This document shows positions 11,447 to 22,273 of a stretch of DNA of 64,000 bases, piece by piece (position 1 is the first letter of the stretch; each line of letters opens with the position of its first letter). Where the stretch lies: contig NC_081549.1 of NCBI RefSeq assembly GCF_901000735.1, positions 7,307,416 to 7,371,415 of the forward strand, in the 5' to 3' direction. Both the position numbers and the translations under genes were made by a program. Source of the DNA: Corylus avellana. Lineage: Eukaryota > Streptophyta > Magnoliopsida > Fagales > Betulaceae. The notes under the pieces are model-generated. The model was given only the letters and a program-made list of their open reading frames with translations, did not search any database and was not told where the DNA came from.

Positions 11447-12496
11447 ATGACAAGGAAGAAGGTAAAACTTTCATGGATTGTGAATGATAGTGCAAGGAAA
11501 GCTAGTCTCAAAAAGAGGAGGATAGGATTGTTAAAAAAAGTCAGTGAGCTGACCATCTTATGCGGTGTAAGTGGTTTTGCCATCATCTATGGTCCGGACG
11601 ATGAGGAGCCGGCGGTGTGGTCGTCCCACCAGGAGGTAGGACAACTGCTGGCAAGGTTCCAAAGCTTGCCGGAAATGGAGCAGTGCAGGAAAATGATGAA
11701 CCAAGAGAGTTATCTCCGGGAGAGGGCAACCAAATTCCTAGAACAACTAAGGAAGCAACAGAGGAAGAACAAAGAGATGGAAATGGGACATCTCATGCAA
11801 CAAATCCACCAGGGTAGGAAATTGGATGAACTTGAAATGAGTGAAATGACTGGTTTGGCTTGGTTTTTGGAGCAGAAGATGAAAGATGGTGGGAAAAGGG
11901 TGGAATACTTTCCGCAAAATCCTCTTGCCCCAGGTTCTTTTCCTCCCCCCGAGAGTGCAGCACCTGCCGCAGAGGGAAAGACTCCCACAGAGGGTTACAT
12001 GTGGGATCAGTGGTTCATAGACATGGTGAACCAAAATGAAAACGTTGCTGGTACCAGCAGCAGCATCAGGAGTAATATGGGGCTACCACAACATGCATAT
12101 GTTGGTGATCCTTATGATAACCTTGGAGGAGGCAGAGGTGGGATTGAGATGGGGCTGCCTCATGGGAATTACAATGGAAGTGAGATGGGAGGCCTGCCCT
12201 ATGGAAGTTTTGGATTTAACATTGGTGTGAGTGACATATGGCTGCAGCCTCATGGGAGTTTTGGAGGCACTGGTGTTGGAGGTGATGTGGGGCTGGGGCT
12301 GCCTTATCATGGGAATATGAATGTCAGTGCTGGTGCAAATGATATGAGGCCCAGCATGCTTCATGGTAACATTGGCAGCAGCAGTGGTGGAAGTGAGATG
12401 GGGCTGCCTCAAGGCTTTTTTACTGGAACTGGAAGTGATGCCGGTGAGCTGCCTTATGATGCCTCCAAACCATGGCCTAACTTTTTCTCTCCTTAG
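11447..12496 (+). CDS. Type I (M-gamma) MADS-box protein, AGL80-like, copy 2 (complete)
   Basis: Intronless gene of 349 residues. The start is the ATG at 11447, which gives the family N-terminus MTRKKVKLSWIVNDSARK; the open frame reaches further upstream only through a non-ATG codon. The MADS domain covers about 1-60 (KKRRIGLLKKVSELTILCGV then GFAIIYGP), with an interaction region at about 75-145 (SLPEMEQCRKMMNQESYLRE, and EMSEMTGLAWFLEQKMKDG). A 150-residue Gly/Met/Pro tail repeats G-L-P-(H/Y/Q)-G. Arabidopsis AGL80 acts in the central cell with AGL61; whether this gene keeps that role is inference. It is the inverted duplicate of the gene at 1-807, transcribed away from it. Confidence 0.92.
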   Translation: MTRKKVKLSWIVNDSARKASLKKRRIGLLKKVSELTILCGVSGFAIIYGPDDEEPAVWSSHQEVGQLLARFQSLPEMEQCRKMMNQESYLRERATKFLEQLRKQQRKNKEMEMGHLMQQIHQGRKLDELEMSEMTGLAWFLEQKMKDGGKRVEYFPQNPLAPGSFPPPESAAPAAEGKTPTEGYMWDQWFIDMVNQNENVAGTSSSIRSNMGLPQHAYVGDPYDNLGGGRGGIEMGLPHGNYNGSEMGGLPYGSFGFNIGVSDIWLQPHGSFGGTGVGGDVGLGLPYHGNMNVSAGANDMRPSMLHGNIGSSSGGSEMGLPQGFFTGTGSDAGELPYDASKPWPNFFSP

Positions 12497-15420
12497 ATTG
12501 CAATGTGATCTTTAGTGTTGTTGTTTTCCTTTTATGGAATCATGCATGTCTCATTCTTGTAAGCTGAGAAATGTCTGCATTCAGTCATTTTCTGTTTCTC
12601 TCCATTGATTTTTAAGTAACAGTGATGTCTCTTTTTGGTTTATACATATAGGTATAGTTATATAGACAAACTGAAGCATCCTAATGCCTGGGAACAAAAT
12701 GAGAAGTGTTTTATAATTCCATGTATTCTATACCAAAAGGAGATGAAAAATGCTATTTAAGTAAATGCCTTTGCTATGTATTCTTGGCTCGCTCCTCTGC
12801 ATATCAGGATAAAGGATCCACAACAATTATCTGTCCAACTGCTAGTGATTCGGGCAAATAATTCGAGTAAATTTTGAGTTGTTTGGCCACCTACCCAAAG
12901 AGGTGAGTCTCAGATTGCATGTTCAAATTGCTCACAATTCGAACAAATAATTTTTGTCAATCTCAATCCTATCATACCATTGATGCAGTGTATTTATAAA
13001 AGAAAATGAATATCTAGCCAAACAACTGTATCGCCTTTGAATGGTTGCCAAATGTCCATTGCACTTGAAGAGGGAAAATGTAATTGGATTTGGACATGCC
13101 TAGATGAGTATCCAAAATGGCAACAAATATGTGTACATTTAAGGTGAAGTTACAGCAAAAGAATGTAAATCATTAAATGTTGATAATTTGTACAAATTAG
13201 AATCTAATCATTTCGTTATTGTATTTTTCTGCCATATAATAAAGGCTACCAAACCAAAAAATTATTACCTATTAACTAGGTAACATCGGTGCTTTCTCTT
13301 TTGGAACAACCGACTCTCTCTCTCTCTTGTATAGCTTTTTCCGCTACCATGTAACAACCCAACCAAGACATTGAGCATCCTGCCAGCATGCATTTAACAC
13401 TTCTATTTTTTATACTACATCCTCAGCTCAAGAGATAACTCCGATGCTTAAACCATTGATGTTGGAGTGGATCCCTTACTGTAAATGGTCCGATGGAACC
13501 GGGCTTGTGGGCCAAGTTTCAGCCTTTCCATGTGAGTTTTGTACGTTGTGCGGGCACAATTCCCAACAGTTAGAGTTCTTCATTCTTTTATGGCTAGGAG
13601 TGGGAAGATTGGCTAATTTTGCTTATCTTGTTATTAAACTTAAGATAAGCTTAGTTACCAACTAGTTTATTATCATTGTTATCTCATTATCGCCATGCAT
13701 GTTTTTTTAAATAGAATTAATAAAAGCTTCGATGAAATTTGGCTCAACAACTCGTTGTTAAGGGGGGGAAATTTGGGTCACAATCGCAAGCTTGTAATAG
13801 AGATGAACATGAAAAGGCCCAGTTCACCCAAGGTAATGCCTTTTTTTTTTTTTTTTTGAGGCGTTTAAAATTTATTAGTAATTCTAGACTGCCATACTTT
13901 TCTAATTTCCTATCTTGAATCAAATTGTTTAAGCCAATTTTTATTTATTTATTTTTTTTTTTTTAAAAAAAAAAAAGAAAAAGAAAGAAAGAAGAGTTGA
14001 TTGGGCCACCAAAAGCCCAAGAGCTATCTGGGCTTTTGGCACCCAGGGTTGAGTCCAAAAGTCACAATGGGCCACCACATTTCTTTTTTTTTTTTTCTAT
14101 TGTATCCTGCCCGTAAGAGAAAAAATGGCTACACCGCCCAATTGGGCTCATCCGAATGTTACACAGCTTTTTTCCTTTTCTTTTTTATTGTCTCACACCC
14201 AAAAGAAAGAAGAAAAAAAAAAAAATTGTTGTTGGTAGGGAAGCTCTGAAATAAAGCTTTGATATGATGTACGTTGAGACATCACTTGAATTCAAAAAAT
14301 ACTCATTTTTGTGTATACCATCTTATGAGGTTTAATCACATGCACTAGCACCATAAAGGCGGCCGGTTATTAATCGGCTTTCTCCGCCATCCAGGTGTCC
14401 AGCCATGGAACAGGCAGTTAGGCTTTCCACCTATCCGTCCATGATGAGCGGACAACGGGGGCCTAAATAACCAAAATTACATACTAAATCGACACCGTTT
14501 CATCTAATATATTAGAAGTGAAATAATAATAATAATTATTATAATAATAATCAGCAAGCATTCTCCGTTCACATCAAGAATCCTTTTATCTTCTTAAAAG
14601 GAAACAAAAAAAACAAAAAGCCAATTGGTAAAAGTTTTGTCATGGAATAAATTTATAACAAGAATATCCCCACCCTCCAAATGAAGTATATATATAGCTC
14701 AAGTATATAACACGTAGCCAAGTGTAGGTTCCAGCAAAAAAGAAAAAAAAAAAAAAAGTTTTGTTACGTACAATCAGTGTACTTAATAATAAACTATATT
14801 ATATAATTACATATAAATATATAAATATATAAATATATAGGTGAAGCATGCTCAATCCTAAGTTCATCATCACTAACCAGTCTAAACTTTTTACCTTTTT
14901 TTTTTTTACCCGAATTTTCATTTGGTTGCCGGGCACTAACACACAAGATTATCATATTATTAGTTTGTTAATGAAAATGTTATCCACCAATGAGAGATGT
15001 GAGAGAGCTGTGTAACCTACTTAATGATGTGCAATAAAATTATTGACCCAATAATTATTCTAATTAATAATTAAAAATAATAATAATTAGAAGCCCACCC
15101 ACTGGCTTGTTGGTCCCCTCCCTCCATCACAGGAAAGAATCTCAAACTGTTAGGGCAGAATTCAAGACAGATTATATATATAAAAGTTGAAGAAGAATCG
15201 AATGGGGAGATATTTTATAATTTTTTTTTTTTTTTTTGTAAGAAGATATTTTATAATTTAAATCAAGTTAATGGTGTACAAGATCTAATCCCACTAATGG
15301 CAAAAGACAAATATTGGGAAACCCTGATCTAATGGCTTAGTGGCAATTCCATTTCATCCACGCGTATACTACTTTCTGAGTAATCATTTCTCTTAAAGTC
15401 AGAAAAAAATAAATAAACAA
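12497..15420. other. Intergenic, no supported gene
   Basis: Contains the second copy of the 2376-2500 block (about 13262-13400), several poly-T/A runs, and a short hairpin at about 14005-14045 (GGGCCACCAAAAGCCC facing GGGCTTTTGGCACCC). AT-rich sequence without coding features follows. The open frames of 60-80 codons here show no motif. Confidence 0.45.
13262..13400 (+). repeat. Second copy of the 2376-2500 block
   Basis: Same orientation as the left copy, with CCTATTAACTAGGT, a CT-rich stretch and CAAGACATTGAGCATCCTGCC in the same order. It lies about 770 bp beyond the stop codon of MADS copy 2. Confidence 0.75.
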
Positions 15421-15580
15421 TTTTTTTTTTTTTTTTTTAAATTGATGTGGGCAATATATATATATATATATTGTGTGTGTGCGCGCTTCCCACACAAGAG
15501 GAAAGAGAAGAGGAATTCGTACTAGTGACCTCCGCTTCATGAGGCGTGGTTTACAATCGATTGAGCTACACTTTTGGGAC
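15421..15580 (-). mobile_element. tRNA-derived SINE, copy 2, with AT/GT microsatellite
   Basis: Minus-strand tRNA-like head with TGTAGCTCAATCGATTG and GGTCACTAGTACGAATTCC, then a body containing (TG)n/(TA)n repeats, then an A-run (T-run at 15421-15438 on the plus strand). Same orientation as the copy at 2919-3026. Confidence 0.65.
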
Positions 15581-16415
15581 GCTTCATCTTTGAGCTTACG
15601 CACACAATAAAAACAATAAAAAGTATTTGTAGTTTAATCTCTCCTTTTCCCTACCTAATTTTTTTTTTTTTTTTAATATAATTTGCTTGACATTCTCTGA
15701 ATTATAACTCTAATTAAATTTGAAAATAAAATCCATTTTTATTCAAGTTGTTTGATAAAATAAAAGACTGATCAGTACTATATATCATGTATCCTGTTAA
15801 GTATAACTAATAACTTTCTTTTACAACTTGAAATGTTTTCTTGTATATCTCCCCTAATTAAATTAATATTGGTAAAAAAAAACGATCATAATGATGTATA
15901 ACCAAGTATTTGAAGGAGCACTACCCATAAAAAATATTCAGTAAATTTGTAACTTTCAAACCTATATAATTAGGTCAAGGTCCATTGCTTAATGCGTTTT
16001 CTTAACGTGAAAAATATTCGTTTATTAAAGCTTTTGCTTTATGCATTTGGTTTTCTTTTCTCAAAACAAAAACATTAATAAATAATTCGAATGCAAAACG
16101 CTTTTAAAAATACAAAAATAATTTTTACTTTTGCTTTATATTAACACAAAGAGGACTCCCTAAAATGCATTAACAAACAAAACTCATGGCTAAAATAGTT
16201 AAACCAAAAACAAAATACAAGTGATAAATAATGAAAACCACAAATAATATAAATATTTGAAGGAGTAGTACCATAGTGCTGAAGTGAATATTCACAAAGA
16301 TTTGACCTTCACTTTAGTGAATTTTTAACTACTAAATAATCTTTATAATTTGGCTAAAATTCCATCCCTTAATGTGTCTTTATAGTGTGGGAGATCTTCT
16401 CTTAATCAAGCCTTC
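15581..16415. other. AT-rich spacer with a diverged direct repeat
   Basis: TATTTGAAGGAG is followed by a similar series of motifs ending CCNTTGCTTAATGCGT or CCATCCCTTAATGTGT near 15908-16010 and again near 16255-16380. This indicates an old small duplication. No gene seen. Confidence 0.4.
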
Positions 16416-16715
16416 CATTGTTGAAATACTTTTTGATTTTTTAAAAATAATTTTTTCAAATAATTAAAGCTATAAATTAATGAATTGAGAGAATGTTGCA
16501 TTAGTTTATTTATATGAGTTATCAACTATCTCTAACAGCCATGTTCTCAAAGCAATCACTTATAGAACTTGAGTGACTTGATCTATGCAAAATAATAAGA
16601 ATAAAAATCAATTAGAGCTAAGTAACAAAATTATCAAGCTTAATTTACATATTTTCTTAACCTCTATCGTTAGTGAGTCATTACCCGTAATTATAATAAG
16701 ATACAATTAATAAAT

Positions 16716-17123
16716 AGGAAAAATTTCACTAACATCGTTAAACTTTTCATTACTTTTTGCAATCTCCTTCTAAAATTCAAAAATTTTCAATTTAATGCAT
16801 AAAACTTTAAAAAATTTGCAATCTCTCCACTCTGTTAGGATTTTCCGTTGAATCCTAATGAAGGGGTGAGAAATAACCAAAATACCCTCATATTTTTTTT
16901 TTTAAAAAAAAAATTAATTTAAGTGCAAATTTGTAATTTTATAAAGTTTACATGGGTATAAGAGTCATTTTATCCTTTGACCGTCTGATTATTCCCAAAT
17001 CCAAACGGAAGGGGTAAGATTACAGAAAATTGAAAGTTTGATACAGTAATTGAGAATTTTTGATCTTTGGGAGAGAGATTGCAAAAGTGGCGAAAGTTTA
17101 GAGGGTAAAGTGAAGTTTTCCCT
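16716..17123. mobile_element. Foldback MITE with 7-bp target duplication
   Basis: Termini AGGAAAAATTTCACT and the reverse complement of AAGTGAAGTTTTCCCT begin inverted arms of over 100 bases, including TTTTGCAATCTC facing GAGATTGCAAAA. The direct flank AATAAAT occurs at 16709-16715 and 17124-17130. Non-coding. Superfamily not assigned. Confidence 0.75.
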
Positions 17124-17490
17124 AATAAATACTAATTAATATTTTGAATAAATAAGTATTTCTACCAACATGATGTAATCCTAAATCCTGAGGTTATTAA
17201 ACCTTATCAGGAGAATATGGTAAGTAGTAGTAATTAATAGAATCAAGTACTCTTATATTGAGAATCTAGTATTGTTATGGGTTAGGAGTCTAGGTGGGTA
17301 AATATTATCAATCTATGTTCGTTATATACATTAGTAGGGATCGTTGTATAATATTTAAATGACAAATACTTTTTTGTTTTTAAAAAATAAATGTTCTAAT
17401 AATTAAAGCTGTAAATTAGTGAAATTGAGAGAATGTTGTGCAAGTTTATTTATATGAGTTATCAACCATCTCTAACAACCATGTCCTGAA

Positions 17491-18164
17491 GCAATTAGTT
17501 TTTTAACACAAGACCTATCAACGACGAGAAAACACAAAGGAGGGAAGAACGGCTCCCTTTCTTGTCCCTCTTTCTCCTAATAGCAATGCTCGGTGTCTTA
17601 TCTGTAGTCTCTTTTAAACTCCGTTTATGGCGGTTTTGTTTTAGATCTAGTTTTTCAAACTCATATCCACTCGTCTTCACCAGCAAAGGCGTGTCTTCAC
17701 GGGGATGTCTACGATGTCATACTCTTCCGCTACAGTTTGTATTGAGGATTTTGTTTTTTAAGTTTTTGTTTTGATTTTTTGTTATTTTTGTCCTGGTCTT
17801 TGGGTCGAGGACGTGAGTTGTTTTCCTGACCTTTTAGGCCGAGGAGGAGTAAATCGGTGTGGGAGATTATCTCTCATGTTCGAAAAATAAAGTTTGAGAA
17901 TTTGGGCTACCTATATCTTAGATCTAATCCGCCCAGAACAAATCTATTTCATAACTGTAATTGTATAAGGTTAGCGGAAGCTAGAGTTATAGATAGTACT
18001 TGATTGTAAGAATCTTCCGATTGTATCTATGATTTTGTAACCTCACAATTTTTTGCTATGATTTATCAGAGTTTTACGCTTTGTGATATAAGAGCTTTAT
18101 ACTCTTGATCTTTTATCAATGAAATCTGACAAGATTCCCGTTAAAAATAAATAAATAAATAAAT
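17491..18164 (+). mobile_element. 5'-truncated LINE insertion (3' UTR only) with 14-bp target duplication
   Basis: The flanking direct repeat AACCATGTCCTGAA occurs at 17477-17490 and 18165-18178, inside a landmark present once in unit A. The insert ends in an (AAAT)n-type tail after CCCGTTAAAAA. Its last ~300 bases resemble 19620-19940 (GGGAGA(T/G)(G)TTATCTCTCA, TTTGGGCTAC, GGTTAGCGGA(A/G)GCT, ATGAAAT). Truncation, a tail and a long target duplication are hallmarks of target-primed reverse transcription. Confidence 0.75.
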
Positions 18165-18404
18165 AACCATGTCCTGAAACCAATCACTTATAGAACTTGA
18201 ATGACTTGGTCTATGTAAAATAATAATAATTAAAAAAAAAAAAAAAAAACAAACAAACAATTAGGGCTAAGTAACAAAATTCTCAAGCTTGATTTAATTA
18301 ATTTTCACCTCTACCGTTAGTGAGTCATTACCAGTAATGTTTTGAAATAGAGTAAAACTTTCATCAGTTAATCAAAGATAAAGTAATTTCTCTATCAAAA
18401 TAAC

Positions 18405-19943
18405 ATCACATATACATTTGGGAGTTTCTTCAGCCAAATCCTATCTATGACTTTCTGTTTTGCAAGCAAAGCAAGTGAATGAGTAGGCATTTTACAATTC
18501 CTACTAATAGAAACACACTACCATCCTTTGAAATCCTATAAAACCGTTCTCGTGTCCTCCAGAATATGCCCAAACTGGGTGCCATTGGTCTCTTCTCCTA
18601 CCACAGCCTTCACAACTATTTGAGCATCCCCCTCCAAAATTAAACATTGAATACCGATGTGTTTACAGAATTGTGCAGCAAAAAAAGCTCCAATTGCTTC
18701 CGTAGATGTTGGGTCTGGTAAACCCCTTCTCATTGAGCAACTTGCAACAATGAAATCACCCTTTTGGTCATGCACCACAACACCCACCCCAAGCCGCTCT
18801 TGATTTTTTTCAAGTCCCACATCCCAGTTTGCCTTACACCTACCTAAGGGCGGTGCTGTCCATCTCACTGGCATACAACTGCTTCCTCCCCGTGACTCTA
18901 CTTTGCACTACAACATTGGCATGTCTATATTCCTCTGTTGTCTTTTTATTTTCACTAACAATTGCATTTGGATGAGTAAAACTCCCCCTGTGAATCACCT
19001 CATTTCTGCGCATTCAAATTCGTCGAGCAGTGTCCACAAATACACTCAAAACATCCTTGCCAAATTTTTGATAAATTTCCTCTGCAACTTGTAAAAAATC
19101 AGGACCTTGTAATGTACTTTTTTGGAAACTTCTTTCACTAGCCCCCCACACATCCCTAGCTGACGGACAGCTCCAAAGAATGTAAATCATTGTTTCCTCC
19201 TCCAGGTTGCATATTGGACATAGAGAATCCAAGACCACTTTGCGCCTAAACAAATTATCCTTAGTAGGAAGAAAATTGTGACAAGCCCTCTACATAAAAT
19301 TTTTTGCTGCGTTTGGGAGATCCAGCTGCCAAATAATACGACATCCATGCTACTGCTCACCGGCCACCCTTCTTCCAGCCGCCGGCCTTCATGCATCAAT
19401 TTGCCGGCCACGCGCTTGCTTGTCAGCGACGTTGTCACTAGTACAGCTTCAGTCTATTAGATCCGCTCCTCCACAGTCCCACACGCCAAACTAACTACAT
19501 CGATCGCCGATCCAATTTCTATGTCACCAATGGGGGTGGGCTGTTTTACAGTTTTTTGTTTCTATTTATGTATTTTTGTTTTTTCTCCTAGCCTTTGAGC
19601 TGGGGAGGGATAGTTTTGGTGGGAGAGGTTATCTCTCACGACTAGTAAAATAAAAGTTTTAAGGAAATTTGGGCTACTAATATCTTAAATCTAGTTTGCT
19701 TTTGGAAACCAGAACATATATGTTCTATAAGGAGAAGTTATGCATAGGTTAGCGGAGGCTGCTGTCATATATAGTTTTTGATTGTGAGATTTTACTAGTT
19801 GTATTTATGACGTTGTATTAACATAGCTTTGGGCTATGTTATGTAAGAGCATTATGCTCTTGGATGTTAGAGTTTTTATGCTCTAAATCTTATTTTGAAT
19901 GAAATATGAAAGATTTCCTGTTAAAAAGAAAAAGAAAAAAAAA
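18405..19943 (+). mobile_element. LINE insertion with inverted 5' part (possible twin-priming product)
   Basis: The right part (about 19540-19943) is a plus-strand LINE 3' end like that at 17491-18164, finishing GTTAAAAAG and an A-rich tail. The left part (about 18440-19360) is LINE coding sequence on the minus strand. Both lie between flanks that are contiguous in unit A of the tandem duplication (TAATTTCTCTATCA-like on the left, AACATGATCTAATCC on the right). One insertion event with the 5' part inverted explains this. Two nested fragments are the alternative. The GC-rich 19365-19540 stretch is not assigned. Confidence 0.5.
18536..19360 (-). pseudogene. LINE reverse-transcriptase C-terminus: zf-RVT and RNase H remnant
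   Basis: From 19360 leftward the sequence reads WQLDLPNAAKNFM-stop-RACHNFLPTKDNLFRR, then LCPICNLEEET...WSCPSARDVW, the zinc-binding domain that follows plant LINE reverse transcriptases. A Trp-to-stop change also breaks it after TARRI near 19012. From 18874 an RNase H-like domain follows: WTAPPLGRCKANWD with the first catalytic Asp, GVGVVVHDQKG, STEAIGAFFAAQ with the Glu, and LILEGDAQIVV with the second Asp. Two in-frame stops at former Trp codons and a frame change make it non-functional. This is the inverted part of the LINE at 18405-19943. Confidence 0.8.
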
Positions 19944-20436
19944 GCAACATGATCTAATCCTAAATCTTTGTGTTATTAAACCTTATAAGGAGAATATGGT
20001 AAGTAGTAGTAATGTCATAAAGTATTCTCATATTGAAATTCAGTAAAAACCTAGTATTGTTATGGGTTAGAAGTCTTGGTAGTAACTATTATCTATGCTA
20101 GTAATTATATACACAAACTACACTGGTAGGGATCATTGTATTTAAATGATAAATGTTGATGGAATAAAGTATGGTTGGTATTATTTTTTAATATACAATT
20201 TATGGGACCTGATACATGGACATATTTTGTATATCTGCGCTCCATCTCTTTTGTAAATCAACTATTAAATTAGTAGGACCCACGTAAATGGTTGATTTGT
20301 AAAAAATTCTATACAAAGATGGATATCAGATGTAAGAATAAATAAATAAATCTCTTACTGTATTTGGAGGTTTTGATTCCTTTGAAGTAGCTATTTATCC
20401 TTTTTGTGCGCTTTGAACTAGTTGGCTTTCACCAAA

Positions 20437-20449
20437 TGGTATCAGAGTC
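20437..20449 (+). promoter_or_regulatory. Primer binding site of the LTR retroelement
   Basis: TGGTATCAGAGTC, complementary to the 3' end of initiator Met-tRNA, two bases after the presumed LTR end at 20434. Confidence 0.6.
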
Positions 20450-21216
20450 AGTTACCTCTCATTACCAAGAAAGTGTTATCAAAAGATGCCCAATCTCCCT
20501 CGAAAGAAACCAAAAACTTAAACAAAAATGAGAAGGTCAATATAGGCCGATCCAAGAGCAAGAGTTTGGCCTACCGAGATTTTTCTCTGGCATTTGGGTC
20601 TATTAAACGTCCAGCTACTCAAGAAAATAATAATAAAAATATATCGAAGGAAGAGTGGGTCATCTAGAGCAAGTCGTGCAATCTCTATCCGAAGGCCAAC
20701 AACATATGATGGACCGAAAGAGAGATTAGGTCGGTTGCTCATGGTAATTAGTACTTTTAGATGATGTTGTATACTTATACTTTTGAGATATGCTTGTATA
20801 TTAAGGTATAATGTGGATCATTTGTAATGATGATATGTATGGTGTAATTCAGTTAATATAATGATTTTTGGTAGATATTCTAGTTGTAATAATTAATGTT
20901 GATAGAATGATAGAAATCATAATGTTCCACTGCTTGAAATTCTCTCTTAAATAATAGAGATTCTTGAGTCTTATTCCTTGCGAAATGGGATTGGGAAGCG
21001 AATCGTGAACTTAATTATCAGTTAATTAATTTCTTGAGGTGTTTACAACTATAGTTGAAGCGCTTTTAATGGTGAGAGACCACATGCTCAAGGAGTTGAA
21101 GGAGAATATTAAAGTATGACATAGGAAAAAAAAAAAAAAATCATAGCAAGCCCAGCATTTAAAAAACATTTTTGTAATATTTGTGCAACATCTTTACAAT
21201 ATATATATATTTTAGA

Positions 21217-21726
21217 GTAAATATATAATAAGTTCATAAGTCAACCTCAAAATTAAAAACTTCCTAGGTTTTTTTTTTTTCAACAATTTACTCCCTAAGT
21301 CAATCAAAATCCAATAAACTCCCTACCGTCAAAGTTTTTTAACAGCCGTTAAACACCTCATTAAAATATTAATTTTTTTATTAATTTAAGTTTAAAATTT
21401 CAATCTAAAAATAAAAATAAAATAAAATAAAAAATTGAAGAGTGGCCAAGGGTGGCGAACCCCTATGGGGTGGCTTGTGGCCACCCCCAGGGGGTTTGGG
21501 GTGGCAGAAGCCACCCCAGGGTTCTGCCACCCCTGGCCACCCCTTCAATTTTTATTTTTTTTAGATTTAAATTTTAAAATTAAATTAATATTTTAATGAG
21601 GTGTCTAACGGCTGTTAAAGTTTATTGGCATTTCGATTGACCCAATGAGTAAATTGTTGGGGAAAAAAAAATCTTAGGGAGTTTTTAATTTTGGCGGGTT
21701 GACTCAGGAACTTATGATATATTTAC
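21217..21726. mobile_element. Large foldback MITE with GGCCACCC-rich core
   Basis: The arms begin GTAAATATAT (left) and end ATATATTTAC (right). They pair over roughly 220 bases each, including AACTTCCTAGG/CTTAGGGAGTT-like and CAGCCGTTA/TAACGGCTG segments. The centre is an unusual GC-rich set of interrupted palindromes (GGCCACCCC/GGGGTGGC) in otherwise AT-rich DNA. No coding capacity. Nested within the LTR element at 20154-22202. Confidence 0.75.
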
Positions 21727-22273
21727 CATTTTTTTATATATAAAAAATGAATATTTTGAAAATTTTGACAAGATTTAACAGAAAATCCTAACAGAATTGG
21801 TTAATTGAAAGAAATTAAAAGTTTGGTAGCCCTTAATTAAAAGTTTTTAAACTTTGGACGTAGCGTCTACACGAGTGGAAGTTCATGAAGATTTTGTGAA
21901 ATGACAATTGTTGATGGAATAAAGTATGGTTGATATTATATTCTAAGATACATCTTACTGAATTGAGAAGTGCTAAATGTCACATACATGATACATGTCC
22001 TCCCATAATTAGTGTAACTTTTAAAATTACTATTTAATCAAACATTCAATAGTAATTTTAAGAGTTATATCAATTTTGAGAGAACATAAGGGGATACATG
22101 AGTATTCCTTTTAGCGTTACTCTACTCTATTTAAAGGTGTCAGCTCCCTAGAAATAGCCATTTATCCTTTTTCCCGCTTTTTGAACTACTTGATTCTCAT
22201 CACAACATCTATTTTCCTCTTCCAAGAGAAGAAACCTTTCAAAATCCGTTTTGGGTATAATTTAAACCTGGGT

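Larger units (their letters stand above)
9566..12253. repeat. Right arm of large inverted repeat carrying MADS copy 2
   Basis: Reverse-complement match to 1-2395, interrupted by the insertion at 9588-9940. It covers the upstream region, TATA box and coding region of MADS copy 2. The right limit is set only by where the left copy leaves the window. Confidence 0.9.
16420..20153. repeat. Tandem duplication of a ~1 kb AT-rich segment, second unit expanded by LINE insertions
   Basis: Unit A (about 16420-17370) and unit B (about 17371-20153) share the same landmarks in order: AATTAAAGCT(A/G)TAAATTA, TTTATTTATATGAGTTATCAAC, CCATGTNCTGAA, AGTGAGTCATTACC, CCTAAATC(C/T)TNNGNTTATTAAACCTTAT, GAGAATATGGTAAGTAGTAG and GTAGGGATC(G/A)TTGTAT. 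Unit A carries a MITE (16716-17123) that unit B lacks. Unit B carries LINE insertions that unit A lacks, so each unit is an approximate empty-site control for the other. Confidence 0.8.
20154..22202 (+). mobile_element. Degenerate short LTR retroelement with Met-tRNA primer binding site
   Basis: Two direct repeats begin TGTTGATGGAATAAAGTATGG (20154 and 21909). They end with a shared tail containing TAGC(C/T)ATTTATCCTTTTT and GAACTA(C/G)TTG before a terminal CA. Directly after the left repeat, two bases on, TGGTATCAGAGTC (20437-20449) matches the initiator-Met-tRNA primer site common in copia-type elements. The internal ~1.5 kb, after removing a nested MITE, has no gag-pol coding capacity. The middles of the two LTRs differ because each carries its own short foldback insert. 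A clear target duplication was not found. Confidence 0.6.

Noticed and set aside
12036..12412. Gly/Met-rich frames overlapping the MADS C-terminus on both strands
   Set aside because: Repetitive codons keep other frames open; the MADS frame explains them.
17562..17774. 70-codon plus-strand frame
   Set aside because: Lies within the LINE 3' UTR insertion and has no motif.
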